This document shows, piece by piece, positions 35,029 to 43,581 of a DNA stretch of 64,000 nt; position 1 is the first letter of the stretch, and each line of letters opens with the position of its first letter. The position numbers and the translations under genes were made by a program. This DNA is from an uncultured Ruminococcus sp. (GTDB taxonomy: Bacteria > Bacillota > Clostridia > Oscillospirales > Ruminococcaceae): the NCBI GenBank assembly GCA_910576995.1, contig CAJTLC010000001.1, positions 1,221 through 65,220 of the forward strand, in the 5' to 3' direction. The notes under the pieces are model-generated. The model ran no database searches and was not told the DNA's origin. It saw only the letters and a program-made list of their open reading frames with translations.

Positions 35029-35057
35029 TTGACAATAATTTAAACGTATGATATAAT
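35029..35057 (+). promoter_or_regulatory. promoter of the two-component system
   Basis: TTGACA (35029-35034), 17 bases, TATAAT (35052-35057), 35 bases before the response regulator ATG. It is divergent from the promoter at 34983-35011; the two -35 boxes are 17 bases apart. Confidence 0.88.
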
Positions 35058-35092
35058 TTAAGAAATTATAACAAATAATCAGGAGTAAGATA

Positions 35093-35716
35093 ATGAGTAC
35101 TATTTTATTATTAGAAGATGATGAAACATTTAACAAAAATATATCTCTCGTCCTTGAATCCGAAGGGTATAAGGTCATAAGAACCTATAATGTGCATGAC
35201 GCTGAGAAATCAGCCGATCTTGCCGATCTTCTCGTACTGGACGTTATGCTTGGCGATGAAAACGGCATGGAATTATGCAGGCGGCTGCGGAAAAGAATAA
35301 ATACTCCCATAATTTTTCTGACTTCATGCGACGACGAAGCCGATATAGTTGAGGGACTTGACATCGGCGGCGATGATTATATCACAAAGCCGTTCAGACT
35401 TCGCGAATTGCTTTCGAGGATTCGTGCGAATCTGCGTCGATCGCCTGAAACTCCGAAGGCTTCGGAACTTCTGGAAGCTGAACTTACTGCTGTAGAAAGC
35501 AAACTTCTCGATTATCTTATATCGAATCGCGGTCATTATCTTACGCGTGAACAAATTCTCGATTATTTATGGGACTGCAAGGGAATATTTGTCAACGACA
35601 ATACGCTTTCGGTCAATATAAGCCGGCTTCGTGAGAAATTGAAAAAATACGGATTCGGACAGATCGTAACAAAAAGGGGATTGGGCTATAAATGGACAGA
35701 TCAGACAAATTTATAA
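35093..35716 (+). CDS. OmpR-family response regulator
   Basis: A 207-residue regulator. The receiver has the acidic triad E8-D9-D10 region, phospho-acceptor Asp50 in LLVLDVMLG, Thr in FLTS and Lys in ITKPFRLREL. The C-terminal winged helix (about 125-205) ends TVKRGLGYKW-like (VTKRGLGYKW). Its stop overlaps the kinase start by 25 bases. With the kinase and ABC transporter genes it resembles the Bce-type modules in which the kinase responds to antimicrobial peptides through the permease. Confidence 0.92.
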   Translation: MSTILLLEDDETFNKNISLVLESEGYKVIRTYNVHDAEKSADLADLLVLDVMLGDENGMELCRRLRKRINTPIIFLTSCDDEADIVEGLDIGGDDYITKPFRLRELLSRIRANLRRSPETPKASELLEAELTAVESKLLDYLISNRGHYLTREQILDYLWDCKGIFVNDNTLSVNISRLREKLKKYGFGQIVTKRGLGYKWTDQTNL

Positions 35717-36903
35717 GCAATCGCTCCCCGAAGCGCCTCGTGCTGATGTTTTTGATAATGCTTGCGGTCTCCGTGATATTCAGCGCATTCGTATCCGTAA
35801 AAGCTGCCGGATATATTTCAAAAGAGCAGCTGAAAATTTATCTGTCGGCGGCGGGAGGAGGAGATATATTAAAAGAACCTTCCGAGGAGGATATAGCTGC
35901 CGGAGAAAGCGTTCTTGATATTCGCGGAATAGATTCCGATATGCCGCCGCAGATCGTATATGATTATTTTTCAATACGCCGCTGCGTATTTATTTTTATG
36001 CTTATTGTGACGAATATTCCATCGGTTGTCTGGCTTTTTTATTCAATGGAATGCTTGTTTGGCGTATATGAAGAACTTGAGGAACTGCGAAATGAATGTA
36101 TCAGGGCGGCGAATGAACTCGGATATGCGATAAAGCTGAAAGGGCATGATTCCGACTGCGTTCGAAGAATTTCTGAATCAGCAGAAATTTTAATAAAACG
36201 CATGAATCATCTCTACTCTGCAATTGAAGATGAAAAGACGTATCTGCGTGATTTTTTTGAGGATTTTTCACATCAGATAAAAACTTCTTTAGCCGTAGTA
36301 AGGCTGAACACGGATATTTTATCGGAAACGGAAATGCTTGACGAGAAATGCCGGGAAGAACTGGACAGCGAGATACAGCTGAATCTTGACGCAATGGAGG
36401 AACTTGTTATACAGGCGCTTAAACTTGCAAGGCTCGATATGGATACTGTTGAATACAGGTATGAAAAATGCTTGCTGAACGATACGTGCAGGCGTGCCGT
36501 CAAGCGTATTTTGCCGCTGCTGAGAAAGGAGAATATCGCTGTATCATGCGAAATTCCGACAGATATATTTTTTATGCACGATAAAGGATGGATTTGCGAA
36601 GCTGTTGAAAATATACTTAAAAATTCAGCCGACCATTCCGGATGCAGCGAAATAAAAATAGAACTTACGGAAAATCCAATATCCATAAATCTGGCTGTCA
36701 GCGATAATGGCAAAGGAATTCCGCAGAAGGATATCCCGAAACTGTTTAAGAGATTTGCCAAAAAAACGAGCGGCGTTACAATGAAGAGCGCAGGGCTGGG
36801 AATGTCTATCGCGCAAAAGATAGTTCGCGCTCATAACGGAGAAATTCTTGTTTATTCCAAAGAGGGAGAGGGAACGCGTTTTGAACTTGTATTTCTGAAA
36901 TAA
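35692..36903 (+). CDS. sensor histidine kinase
   Basis: A 403-residue membrane kinase with two membrane segments (about 16-38 and 97-117) framing a short outside loop of about 60 residues. DFSHQIKTSLAVVRLNTDI carries the phospho-accepting His194; NSADHSG is the N box, SDNGKGIP the G1 box, and KSAGLGMSIAQKIV the G2 box. The outer loop is longer than the near-absent loop of strict intramembrane Bce kinases, so direct sensing is possible. Partner of the response regulator. Confidence 0.92.
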   Translation: MDRSDKFISNRSPKRLVLMFLIMLAVSVIFSAFVSVKAAGYISKEQLKIYLSAAGGGDILKEPSEEDIAAGESVLDIRGIDSDMPPQIVYDYFSIRRCVFIFMLIVTNIPSVVWLFYSMECLFGVYEELEELRNECIRAANELGYAIKLKGHDSDCVRRISESAEILIKRMNHLYSAIEDEKTYLRDFFEDFSHQIKTSLAVVRLNTDILSETEMLDEKCREELDSEIQLNLDAMEELVIQALKLARLDMDTVEYRYEKCLLNDTCRRAVKRILPLLRKENIAVSCEIPTDIFFMHDKGWICEAVENILKNSADHSGCSEIKIELTENPISINLAVSDNGKGIPQKDIPKLFKRFAKKTSGVTMKSAGLGMSIAQKIVRAHNGEILVYSKEGEGTRFELVFLK

Positions 36904-36914
36904 ATTCGGAATTT

Positions 36915-36946
36915 GTAACTTTCACGTAAGATTACGGGATTATAAT
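36915..36946 (+). promoter_or_regulatory. candidate response-regulator site and promoter of the ABC genes
   Basis: GTAACTTT at 36915 and GTAAGATT at 36926 form a direct repeat with an 11-base period, the usual spacing for OmpR/PhoB-type dimers. The TATAAT box lies at 36941-36946 with no good -35, as expected for an activated promoter. The same region also reads as an imperfect palindrome TCACGTAA-GA-TTACGGGA (36922-36939). The regulator encoded just upstream is the likely binder. Confidence 0.55.
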
Positions 36947-36971
36947 ATTATCAAAAATCGGAGGTATTCAT

Positions 36972-37643
36972 ATGGAAAACGTAATCATTACTGTTGAAAA
37001 ACTGACAAAACAATACGGCAAAGGAGACAACGCTCTGCTTGCTCTGAACGATGTAAGTTTTAAGGTTCACGAGGGCGAGTTCGTCGCGATAACAGGCGAA
37101 AGCGGAAGCGGAAAAACTACGCTGCTCAATTGTCTCGGTTCTCTCGACAAGCCTACAGGCGGCAGCATAATCGTTGACGGAACGGACATAACTACTCGCA
37201 GCGACGCGGAACTTTCCGCATATCGACGCCGTAAAATAGGATTTATCTTTCAGATGTACAACCTTATTCCCGTTCTGAATGTGGAGGAAAACGTCGTTCT
37301 GCCGCTCAATCTTGACAATACCGACCCCGATATGGAATATCTTGACGAACTGCTGAATATTACGGGACTTAGCCAAAAGAGAAATAATTTTCCCCACGAA
37401 TTATCGGGAGGACAGCAGCAGCGAGTTGCATTTGCCCGCGCCCTTATTCATAAGCCGCCGATAATTCTTGCCGATGAGCCTACTGGAAATCTCGACAGCA
37501 AAAACAGCCGCGAAGTTATTTCGATACTTAAAAATTCAATTAAAAAATATAATCAGACGCTCATCCTTATCACTCACGACGGAAGCATTGCGGCTCAGGC
37601 GGACAGGATATTCCGCATTACAGACGGCGTTCTTTCCGAATAG
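36972..37643 (+). CDS. ABC transporter ATPase (MacB/BceA type)
   Basis: A 223-residue ATPase with Walker A GESGSGKTT (about 42-50), Q-loop in FIFQMYNLIP, signature LSGGQQQRVAFARAL, Walker B ILADEPTGNLD and switch His in LITHDGS. This is the MacB/LolD/BceA group that works with FtsX-like permeases, which the next gene encodes 11 bases on. ATG 36972 follows CGGAGGT. Confidence 0.93.
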   Translation: MENVIITVEKLTKQYGKGDNALLALNDVSFKVHEGEFVAITGESGSGKTTLLNCLGSLDKPTGGSIIVDGTDITTRSDAELSAYRRRKIGFIFQMYNLIPVLNVEENVVLPLNLDNTDPDMEYLDELLNITGLSQKRNNFPHELSGGQQQRVAFARALIHKPPIILADEPTGNLDSKNSREVISILKNSIKKYNQTLILITHDGSIAAQADRIFRITDGVLSE

Positions 37644-37654
37644 GGGGTGAGAGT

Positions 37655-40426
37655 ATGAAACATCTTATATCGCTTTCTTTGAAATACATCAGGCGTCAGA
37701 AATTAAGAACGGCTCTTACTTTCATGTGCGTTACCCTTTCGGTATTTATCTTATGTTCATTTGGAGCATATCTGGGAAGTATCGTTCAGACTATGAAAAA
37801 TTCTGAAACACGTCAGTTCGGAGCGTATGAAGCCGATATTACGGAATGGATAGATCAGATGGAGAGCGGGGATCAGGACAAGGCTTTAAAAACTATAGCA
37901 GATCATGCCGCCGTATCGGACTACTGCGCATTTTATCAGGAATATTTTGATTATCAGTCGTCAAATAATAAACCTGAACCTGACGGCAAGTTTTCTTTTC
38001 TGGAATTTTCCGACGGAAAAAATACTGCCCGCTTAAGATTTCTGACATACAAATCAGCGGCTGGAAATGCTTCTCTATGCGGTCAATACGGGCTTTACAA
38101 TCCTAACAGTGTGACAAATAACATTGATTACGACGCCGGAGACGGATATATAGTTCCGAGTTGGCTGCAAGATATGGGATATTCAGAGGGCGATACGATA
38201 ACGTTCACGCTGAAAAACGTCAATGCCGCTTACGACGAGGATTCGGAAATTATAAAGTCAGCCCGCGAGGAAAATATGAAGGAGAAGGGTTCTTCCGTAT
38301 TCGCCGACGACGCAGGGTATAACGAACTTGATTATGAAGAAAAAAGGAAAGCGTCGCGTGTGTCCCTTGCGTCTCATCTGATTTATAATAAAGATATACA
38401 ATTCAAAGATATTCCGATAACCGAAGAGATGTTCGGCGAAACTCATGAATATACTATTAAAATAGCGGGATTTAACGACTGTACAAATGATGATATGCTG
38501 ATACGCGCGAATAACGGCATATCTCCGATGTTTAATTCGCTTAGAACGGATTCCGACGCGGAATCCAGCGGAATTCAGAATACATTTGTGAGAATTAATG
38601 AAAATCTTGATATCGACGACGGCTTGCATATGCTTTTCGAAGATCTCGGATTTTCGGCAGGCGACTATGAATTATATCCGCCTGTTCTTAACAACTATCT
38701 TCTTTTACTGGAATTCAGACTTTCAAGCGGAATTGTAAGTTATATCCCAATGATAGCGCTGATTTCCGTGATTGTGCTGCTTATATGGCTGTTGGCAAGA
38801 TTCGTTATCGACAATGCTTTTGAAATTTCAGCGAAAGAACGCAGTTCCCAGTATGGGCTGCTCAGGGTTCTTGGAACATCAAAAGGTCAGACAGCGGCGC
38901 TTGTGTTCACGGAAGCGGTTTTCTATATGATGACGGCAGTTCCGACGGGAATGGCGCTGGCGTATCTGGTATGCTATTCTTCCGTATCCGCATTGAGAAA
39001 TGTTGGATTTGTCGATTTTGAATTCTGTATTAATCCCGTAATTGCCGCAATATCAGTATTTCTCTGCATTCTTGCAATATTCATATCGGCATACACGTCG
39101 GCAATGTGGGCAGCGCGCAAGCTTTCGCCTGCGGAGACTTTGAATTTCGGGAAACCGAAGAGCAGAAAGAAAGTCCGCCGTCATAAATCCAGGCTGAAAC
39201 TTGGTTCGAAGAGATTTTTTCTGCGTTATATCGGCAAAAACATAATGAGAAGCAAGAGCCGGTATTTTATTTCAACAATTACTATGACGATCGGCGTATA
39301 TTTGTTTACTTTTATAATGATAGCCGGATTAGATTTAGGCAAAGAATTTATGAGAGAATTTGACTCGGAAGACAGCATGGCTGATTTTACCGTAACATTA
39401 TATGATAATATGTGCGTTGACGAGATCGACAGTGAATTCCGCAATAATGATCTGTTTTCAAGGGTTGAAGTTAAAGGCGCGATTATTCCCGGTTTCAGCG
39501 CTGAAGATACGGACAGCTCCGACGAAAAACTTCGGGAATTTATAAAAAGCGTTTCGTTTTATGACGCAGATTATTACCAAGATTTGATAAGTTTTGTTGA
39601 TATTGCGTATTATGATCAGTATCTTGCAGAACCGCTGGGAATGACGTTTGAAGAATTTTCCGCATTGGACGGCGTTATTTTCAGGCAATCCATATATGGT
39701 CCGAAAGATGAAAACGGCGAACAGTCTGCTCATGAAGAGGGCTATTGGAAATTTGACGAATCCGACATATTCGACGCAAAACCGAAGAGAGGCGATAAAA
39801 TAAAAATAATCGGCACTATGTGCGACAAGCGCGCAAACAATGGTTTTATTGCTTCGATCAACTCAGAACTGGCAAAGAAATACTGCAATGACGTATGGGT
39901 ACGTTTAAATGTAAACGGCAGCAAAAATTATCTTGAAGCCGAAAAAATGTACATGGAATTCACAACAAAATACGGCGCAGAGGGCAATTCCGAGAATTAT
40001 TATATGTTTTCCACTGGTTTAAGCGAATTTGTGAAAGCAGTCGTAAAGATGGTTCTTACGCTGGTGGGCGCGATATGGGCAGTCGGAATACTTTCTATGG
40101 TGAATTCTATCAATACGGGAGTACTTAACCGAAGTAAGGAACTTCTTATGCTGCGAAGCGTTGGAATGACCAGAAAGCAGATGAAAAGAACTATTATGCT
40201 TGAAAGCGTTATGTTCTCCGCACTTTCCTCTGCATTGGGAATAATGCTTGCCTCAGCGTCTTATGTAATATTCATGCAGGCGAACGGAGGAAAAGTATCT
40301 TTTGCCGGATTGGGCGGAGCAATAATTATAACAGCGTTGGTGAATATTCTTATAGCGGCTGCTGCGGCTGTTCCGGGCATCAGGAGTCTTGAAAAATCCG
40401 AATCATTGATAAAATATGTGAATTAA
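37655..40426 (+). CDS. FtsX-like ABC permease
   Basis: A 923-residue permease with the repeated FtsX arrangement: a first membrane segment at about 15-38, a large outside region to about 350, three segments at about 360-480, then a second unit with a segment at about 545-565, an outside region to about 785, and three final segments, followed by PGIRSLEKSESL. It is longer than BceB (about 650), closer to the two-unit permeases of lipid or antimicrobial peptide transporters. With the kinase pair it probably forms a sensing and detoxification module; the ligand is unknown. Confidence 0.88.
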   Translation: MKHLISLSLKYIRRQKLRTALTFMCVTLSVFILCSFGAYLGSIVQTMKNSETRQFGAYEADITEWIDQMESGDQDKALKTIADHAAVSDYCAFYQEYFDYQSSNNKPEPDGKFSFLEFSDGKNTARLRFLTYKSAAGNASLCGQYGLYNPNSVTNNIDYDAGDGYIVPSWLQDMGYSEGDTITFTLKNVNAAYDEDSEIIKSAREENMKEKGSSVFADDAGYNELDYEEKRKASRVSLASHLIYNKDIQFKDIPITEEMFGETHEYTIKIAGFNDCTNDDMLIRANNGISPMFNSLRTDSDAESSGIQNTFVRINENLDIDDGLHMLFEDLGFSAGDYELYPPVLNNYLLLLEFRLSSGIVSYIPMIALISVIVLLIWLLARFVIDNAFEISAKERSSQYGLLRVLGTSKGQTAALVFTEAVFYMMTAVPTGMALAYLVCYSSVSALRNVGFVDFEFCINPVIAAISVFLCILAIFISAYTSAMWAARKLSPAETLNFGKPKSRKKVRRHKSRLKLGSKRFFLRYIGKNIMRSKSRYFISTITMTIGVYLFTFIMIAGLDLGKEFMREFDSEDSMADFTVTLYDNMCVDEIDSEFRNNDLFSRVEVKGAIIPGFSAEDTDSSDEKLREFIKSVSFYDADYYQDLISFVDIAYYDQYLAEPLGMTFEEFSALDGVIFRQSIYGPKDENGEQSAHEEGYWKFDESDIFDAKPKRGDKIKIIGTMCDKRANNGFIASINSELAKKYCNDVWVRLNVNGSKNYLEAEKMYMEFTTKYGAEGNSENYYMFSTGLSEFVKAVVKMVLTLVGAIWAVGILSMVNSINTGVLNRSKELLMLRSVGMTRKQMKRTIMLESVMFSALSSALGIMLASASYVIFMQANGGKVSFAGLGGAIIITALVNILIAAAAAVPGIRSLEKSESLIKYVN

Positions 40427-40461
40427 ACAGGCTCTTAGAGCGTGTTAACGAATTTTATGTA

Positions 40462-40496
40462 AAAACTCGCCATTTGTCAGTATGGCGAGTTTTGTT
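40462..40496 (+). terminator. terminator of the ABC transporter genes
   Basis: AAAACTCGCCAT (40462-40473) pairs with ATGGCGAGTTTT (40482-40493), followed by GTT. AGAGCGTGTTAAC lies between the stop codon and the stem, at 40437-40449. Confidence 0.88.
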
Positions 40497-40632
40497 AAAT
40501 TGAAAACAATTGATGATGTTTTATTATAACGCATTTAGAACTTATATTGTTAAGAACAAGCGTAAAGTACGTGTAAATATTGTTAAAATTGCTGAATTTT
40601 AGCAATGTGTTAGTTGCTTAAGCGGATAAAGG

Positions 40633-40661
40633 TTGATTTTTTCAGGAAATAATAGTATAAT
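40633..40661 (+). promoter_or_regulatory. promoter of the nucleotide-sugar genes
   Basis: TTGATT (40633-40638), 17 bases, TATAAT (40656-40661), 55 bases before ATG 40716. Confidence 0.8.
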
Positions 40662-40715
40662 TAATATATAAAAATATGGGGCGACACTGACCCTTAGATA
40701 AAAAGAAAAGGAATC

Positions 40716-42236
40716 ATGAATGATATGGGAACCGATATTATAAATAAAAAACGCACGATGATAATCGGAGCAGGCGCGGCTGCCACGACTCTTATCAACG
40801 AGATCTTTAACGCAGTCAGCTCGCCTTATGACGCCGATAAAGGCGCGGCTGCGTACGAACCTGTCTGCATTATTGATAATGATCCCGAAAAGCTGGGTAT
40901 GGAAATTTGCGGAGTCAAAGTGGTCGGCTCTACCGATAAGATATCGGAATACGCGGAAGAATATAAAATAGATCAGATTATTCTTGCTATTCCGTCTCTT
41001 TCCGTTGAAAAGCGTCAGGAAATAATTGATATCTGCAATAAGACCAAACTGCCGATAAAAATAATTCCGTTTATAGGATCGCTCATTCTTGGCAGTTCTG
41101 CCGCATTTTTGAATCAGGTTCGCGATATAAACGTTGAAGATCTGCTTGGAAGAGATCCTATAAAATTCAATAACGAAGAAATACGGCGTTTTATAAAAGG
41201 GAAGCGCTGCATGGTAACCGGCGGAGGAGGAAGTATCGGATCGGAACTTGTAAGACAGATAGCAAAATATGATCCTGCGCAGGTAATTATTGTTGATATT
41301 TATGAAAATAATGCTTATGAGATTCAGCAGGAACTGACTATGGAATACGGCGAATCTCTCGATCTTATTACTTTGATCGGTTCCGTTCGCGATTATTTCA
41401 GGATGAGTAAAATTTTTGAAAAATACAAGCCGCAGATAGTCTTTCATGCGGCTGCCCATAAGCACGTTCCGCTTATGGAAATTTCGCCCATGGAAGCTAT
41501 TAAAAACAATGTTCTGGGTACGCTTAACGTCGCTTCGCTTGCGCAGTATAACGATACCGAAAAATTTGTAATGATATCTACCGATAAGGCTGTAAATCCA
41601 ACGAATGTAATGGGCGCTTCAAAAAGATGCTGCGAAATGATAGTTCAGTATCTTGCACAGCAGCACGACGGCTGTACAAAATTTGTTACTACAAGATTCG
41701 GAAACGTTCTTGGTTCAAACGGCTCGGTTATCCCGTTGTTTAAAAAGCAGATCGAAAAGGGCGGTCCCGTTACTGTAACGCATCCGGATATTACGCGCTA
41801 TTTTATGACGATACCGGAAGCTGTAAGCCTTGTTATGGAAGCGGCGGCAATTGCGGAAGAAAGTCAGATATTCGTTCTTGATATGGGCAAGCCGGTCAAG
41901 ATCGTTACGCTTGCAGAGAATCTAATACGAATGTATGGAAAGAATCCCTACAGCGATATTAAAATTCAGTTTACAGGTCTCAGACCGGGCGAGAAGATTA
42001 CAGAAGAACTTCTTATGGACGAGGAGGGACTGCTCCATACCTCGAATAAGCTTATATTTATTGGTCAGCAGATAGAGATAGACGGAGATCGTTTTGCCGA
42101 AAAGCTGAAAGAATTGGAAAAAGCGGCTCTTGACAATAATGAGGAGATTGCGATAAAGGCTCTTCATGATGTTGTTCCGACTTTTGTAACTCCGGAGGAA
42201 TTCAATAAAAAGGAACTTCAGGTCACAGGACAATGA
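40716..42236 (+). CDS. soluble UDP-N-acetylhexosamine 4,6-dehydratase-like protein
   Basis: A 506-residue protein of the CapD/WbpM/PglF group. An N-terminal Rossmann unit starts TMIIGAGAAATTLI; the second, catalytic short-chain dehydrogenase domain has MVTGGGGSIGSELVRQI, FHAAAHKHVPLME and the active STDKAVNPTNVMGASKR stretch. Relatives usually carry four N-terminal membrane helices before the first Rossmann unit; these are absent and the protein begins almost at the nucleotide-binding loop. It probably makes a 4-keto-6-deoxy sugar nucleotide for surface glycans. It is 32 bases before galE. Confidence 0.88.
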   Translation: MNDMGTDIINKKRTMIIGAGAAATTLINEIFNAVSSPYDADKGAAAYEPVCIIDNDPEKLGMEICGVKVVGSTDKISEYAEEYKIDQIILAIPSLSVEKRQEIIDICNKTKLPIKIIPFIGSLILGSSAAFLNQVRDINVEDLLGRDPIKFNNEEIRRFIKGKRCMVTGGGGSIGSELVRQIAKYDPAQVIIVDIYENNAYEIQQELTMEYGESLDLITLIGSVRDYFRMSKIFEKYKPQIVFHAAAHKHVPLMEISPMEAIKNNVLGTLNVASLAQYNDTEKFVMISTDKAVNPTNVMGASKRCCEMIVQYLAQQHDGCTKFVTTRFGNVLGSNGSVIPLFKKQIEKGGPVTVTHPDITRYFMTIPEAVSLVMEAAAIAEESQIFVLDMGKPVKIVTLAENLIRMYGKNPYSDIKIQFTGLRPGEKITEELLMDEEGLLHTSNKLIFIGQQIEIDGDRFAEKLKELEKAALDNNEEIAIKALHDVVPTFVTPEEFNKKELQVTGQ

Positions 42237-42268
42237 GCGGCTGTTTTGAATGAAAGGCGGTAAATTAT

Positions 42269-43285
42269 ATGTCAACAATATTACTTGCTGGCGGAGCAGG
42301 ATATATCGGATCGCATACGGCTGTTGAGCTTCTTGACGCAGGATATGATGTGATAATTGCGGATAATTACTGCAACAGTTCGCCTGCTGCATTGGACAGA
42401 GTACGTGAAATTACAGGAAAGTCGCTCATATCTTACGAACTTGATATTAAGGATAAGGAGAAGCTTTCAGAGGTTTTCCGCGATAATAAAATAGACGCCG
42501 TTATTCATTTTGCCGGATTGAAAGCTGTCGGCGAATCTGTTCAGAAGCCCTTGACGTACTACAGAAATAATATAGATACGACTCTTGCGCTGCTGGAATG
42601 CATGGCGGAATTTGGCGTGAAAAATATTATTTTCTCATCGAGCGCGACTGTTTACGGCGAGGAGAATCCCGTTCCTTATTTCGAAACTATGAAAAGGGGA
42701 GTCTGCACAAATCCGTATGGCTGGACAAAGGCTATGATGGAGCAGATATTTGAGGACGCCGCCAAAGCCGACGAGGAATTGTCCGTGATACTGCTGAGAT
42801 ATTTCAATCCTATCGGGGCGCATAAAAGCGGTCTTATCGGCGAAGATCCGCAGGGAATACCGAATAATCTCATGCCGTACGTTTCGCAGGTGGCAGTCGG
42901 AAAGCGCGAGTGCCTTACCATATTTGGCAATGACTATCCCACGGCGGACGGAACTTGCACGAGAGATTATATTCATGTTACCGATCTTGCGATAGGTCAT
43001 GTCAAGGCTATCGACTATATTCTGAAAAACAAGTGTGTTGAAATATTCAATCTCGGTACGGGAACTCCCTACAGCGTTACCGAAATTGTTGATACGTTCG
43101 AGCGCGTGAACGGCGTAAAGGTAAATCATGTTTACGGAAACAGGCGCGAGGGCGATCTGGCGGAATGCTATGCGAATGTCGATAAGGCGCTGAAAGTTCT
43201 CGGCTGGAAAACCGAGTGTACTCTTGAGGATATGTGCCGCGATTCATGGAACTGGCAGAAGAATAATCCCAACGGTTATAAATAA
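42269..43285 (+). CDS. galE: UDP-glucose 4-epimerase
   Basis: A 338-residue enzyme interconverting UDP-glucose and UDP-galactose. The NAD site is LLAGGAGYIGSHTAVELL; the catalytic Ser is in FSSSATVYGE and the Tyr-Lys pair in TNPYGWTKAMMEQI; LRYFNPIGAHKSGLIGEDP is the substrate-binding segment. Length is typical. It is downstream of the dehydratase in one transcript. Confidence 0.95.
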   Translation: MSTILLAGGAGYIGSHTAVELLDAGYDVIIADNYCNSSPAALDRVREITGKSLISYELDIKDKEKLSEVFRDNKIDAVIHFAGLKAVGESVQKPLTYYRNNIDTTLALLECMAEFGVKNIIFSSSATVYGEENPVPYFETMKRGVCTNPYGWTKAMMEQIFEDAAKADEELSVILLRYFNPIGAHKSGLIGEDPQGIPNNLMPYVSQVAVGKRECLTIFGNDYPTADGTCTRDYIHVTDLAIGHVKAIDYILKNKCVEIFNLGTGTPYSVTEIVDTFERVNGVKVNHVYGNRREGDLAECYANVDKALKVLGWKTECTLEDMCRDSWNWQKNNPNGYK

Positions 43286-43292
43286 AAATTTT

Positions 43293-43454
43293 AAGGCAAC
43301 CTCTGAAAACTTGTTTGGTTAAGCAAAAATCAGATAGGTGCGGCAGTTGTAAGGAAAGACCTCGAAGGCGTGCTGACGCACTCCGAGAGATCTTGACGCG
43401 GCAAATACCGTGCATAGCTGATTTTTGTCAAAAGAGGTTTTTAGAGGTTGCCTT
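43293..43454. repeat. MITE-like element after galE
   Basis: A 162-base non-coding segment with 12-base inverted ends, AAGGCAACCTCT (43293-43304) and AGAGGTTGCCTT (43443-43454), plus an inner inverted pair CAAAAATCAGAT / GCTGATTTTTG. The middle contains GTGCTGACGCAC, similar to a block in the 18977 element. It is inserted between the galE stop and its terminator. Confidence 0.7.
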
Positions 43455-43455
43455 T

Positions 43456-43492
43456 AAGCTCGAAAGCGATTTAGTGCTTTCGAGCTTTTTTA
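43456..43492. terminator. terminator behind galE
   Basis: AAGCTCGAAAGC (43456-43467) pairs with GCTTTCGAGCTT (43476-43487) and is followed by TTTTT. Confidence 0.88.
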
Positions 43493-43502
43493 ATTAAATA
43501 AA

Positions 43503-43514
43503 GAAAATATGTTC
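43503..43514. promoter_or_regulatory. possible degenerate LexA box before uvrB
   Basis: GAAAATATGTTC differs at one base from the Gram-positive SOS pattern GAACnnnnGTTC and lies 68 bases before uvrB, close to a TATAAT at about 43543. The match is weak and could be chance. Confidence 0.25.
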
Positions 43515-43581
43515 CTGCACTTTATTTTTTTAAAAATTTATGGTATAATATAAGAAGATTTAAAAAGACAGGAGTGATAAT

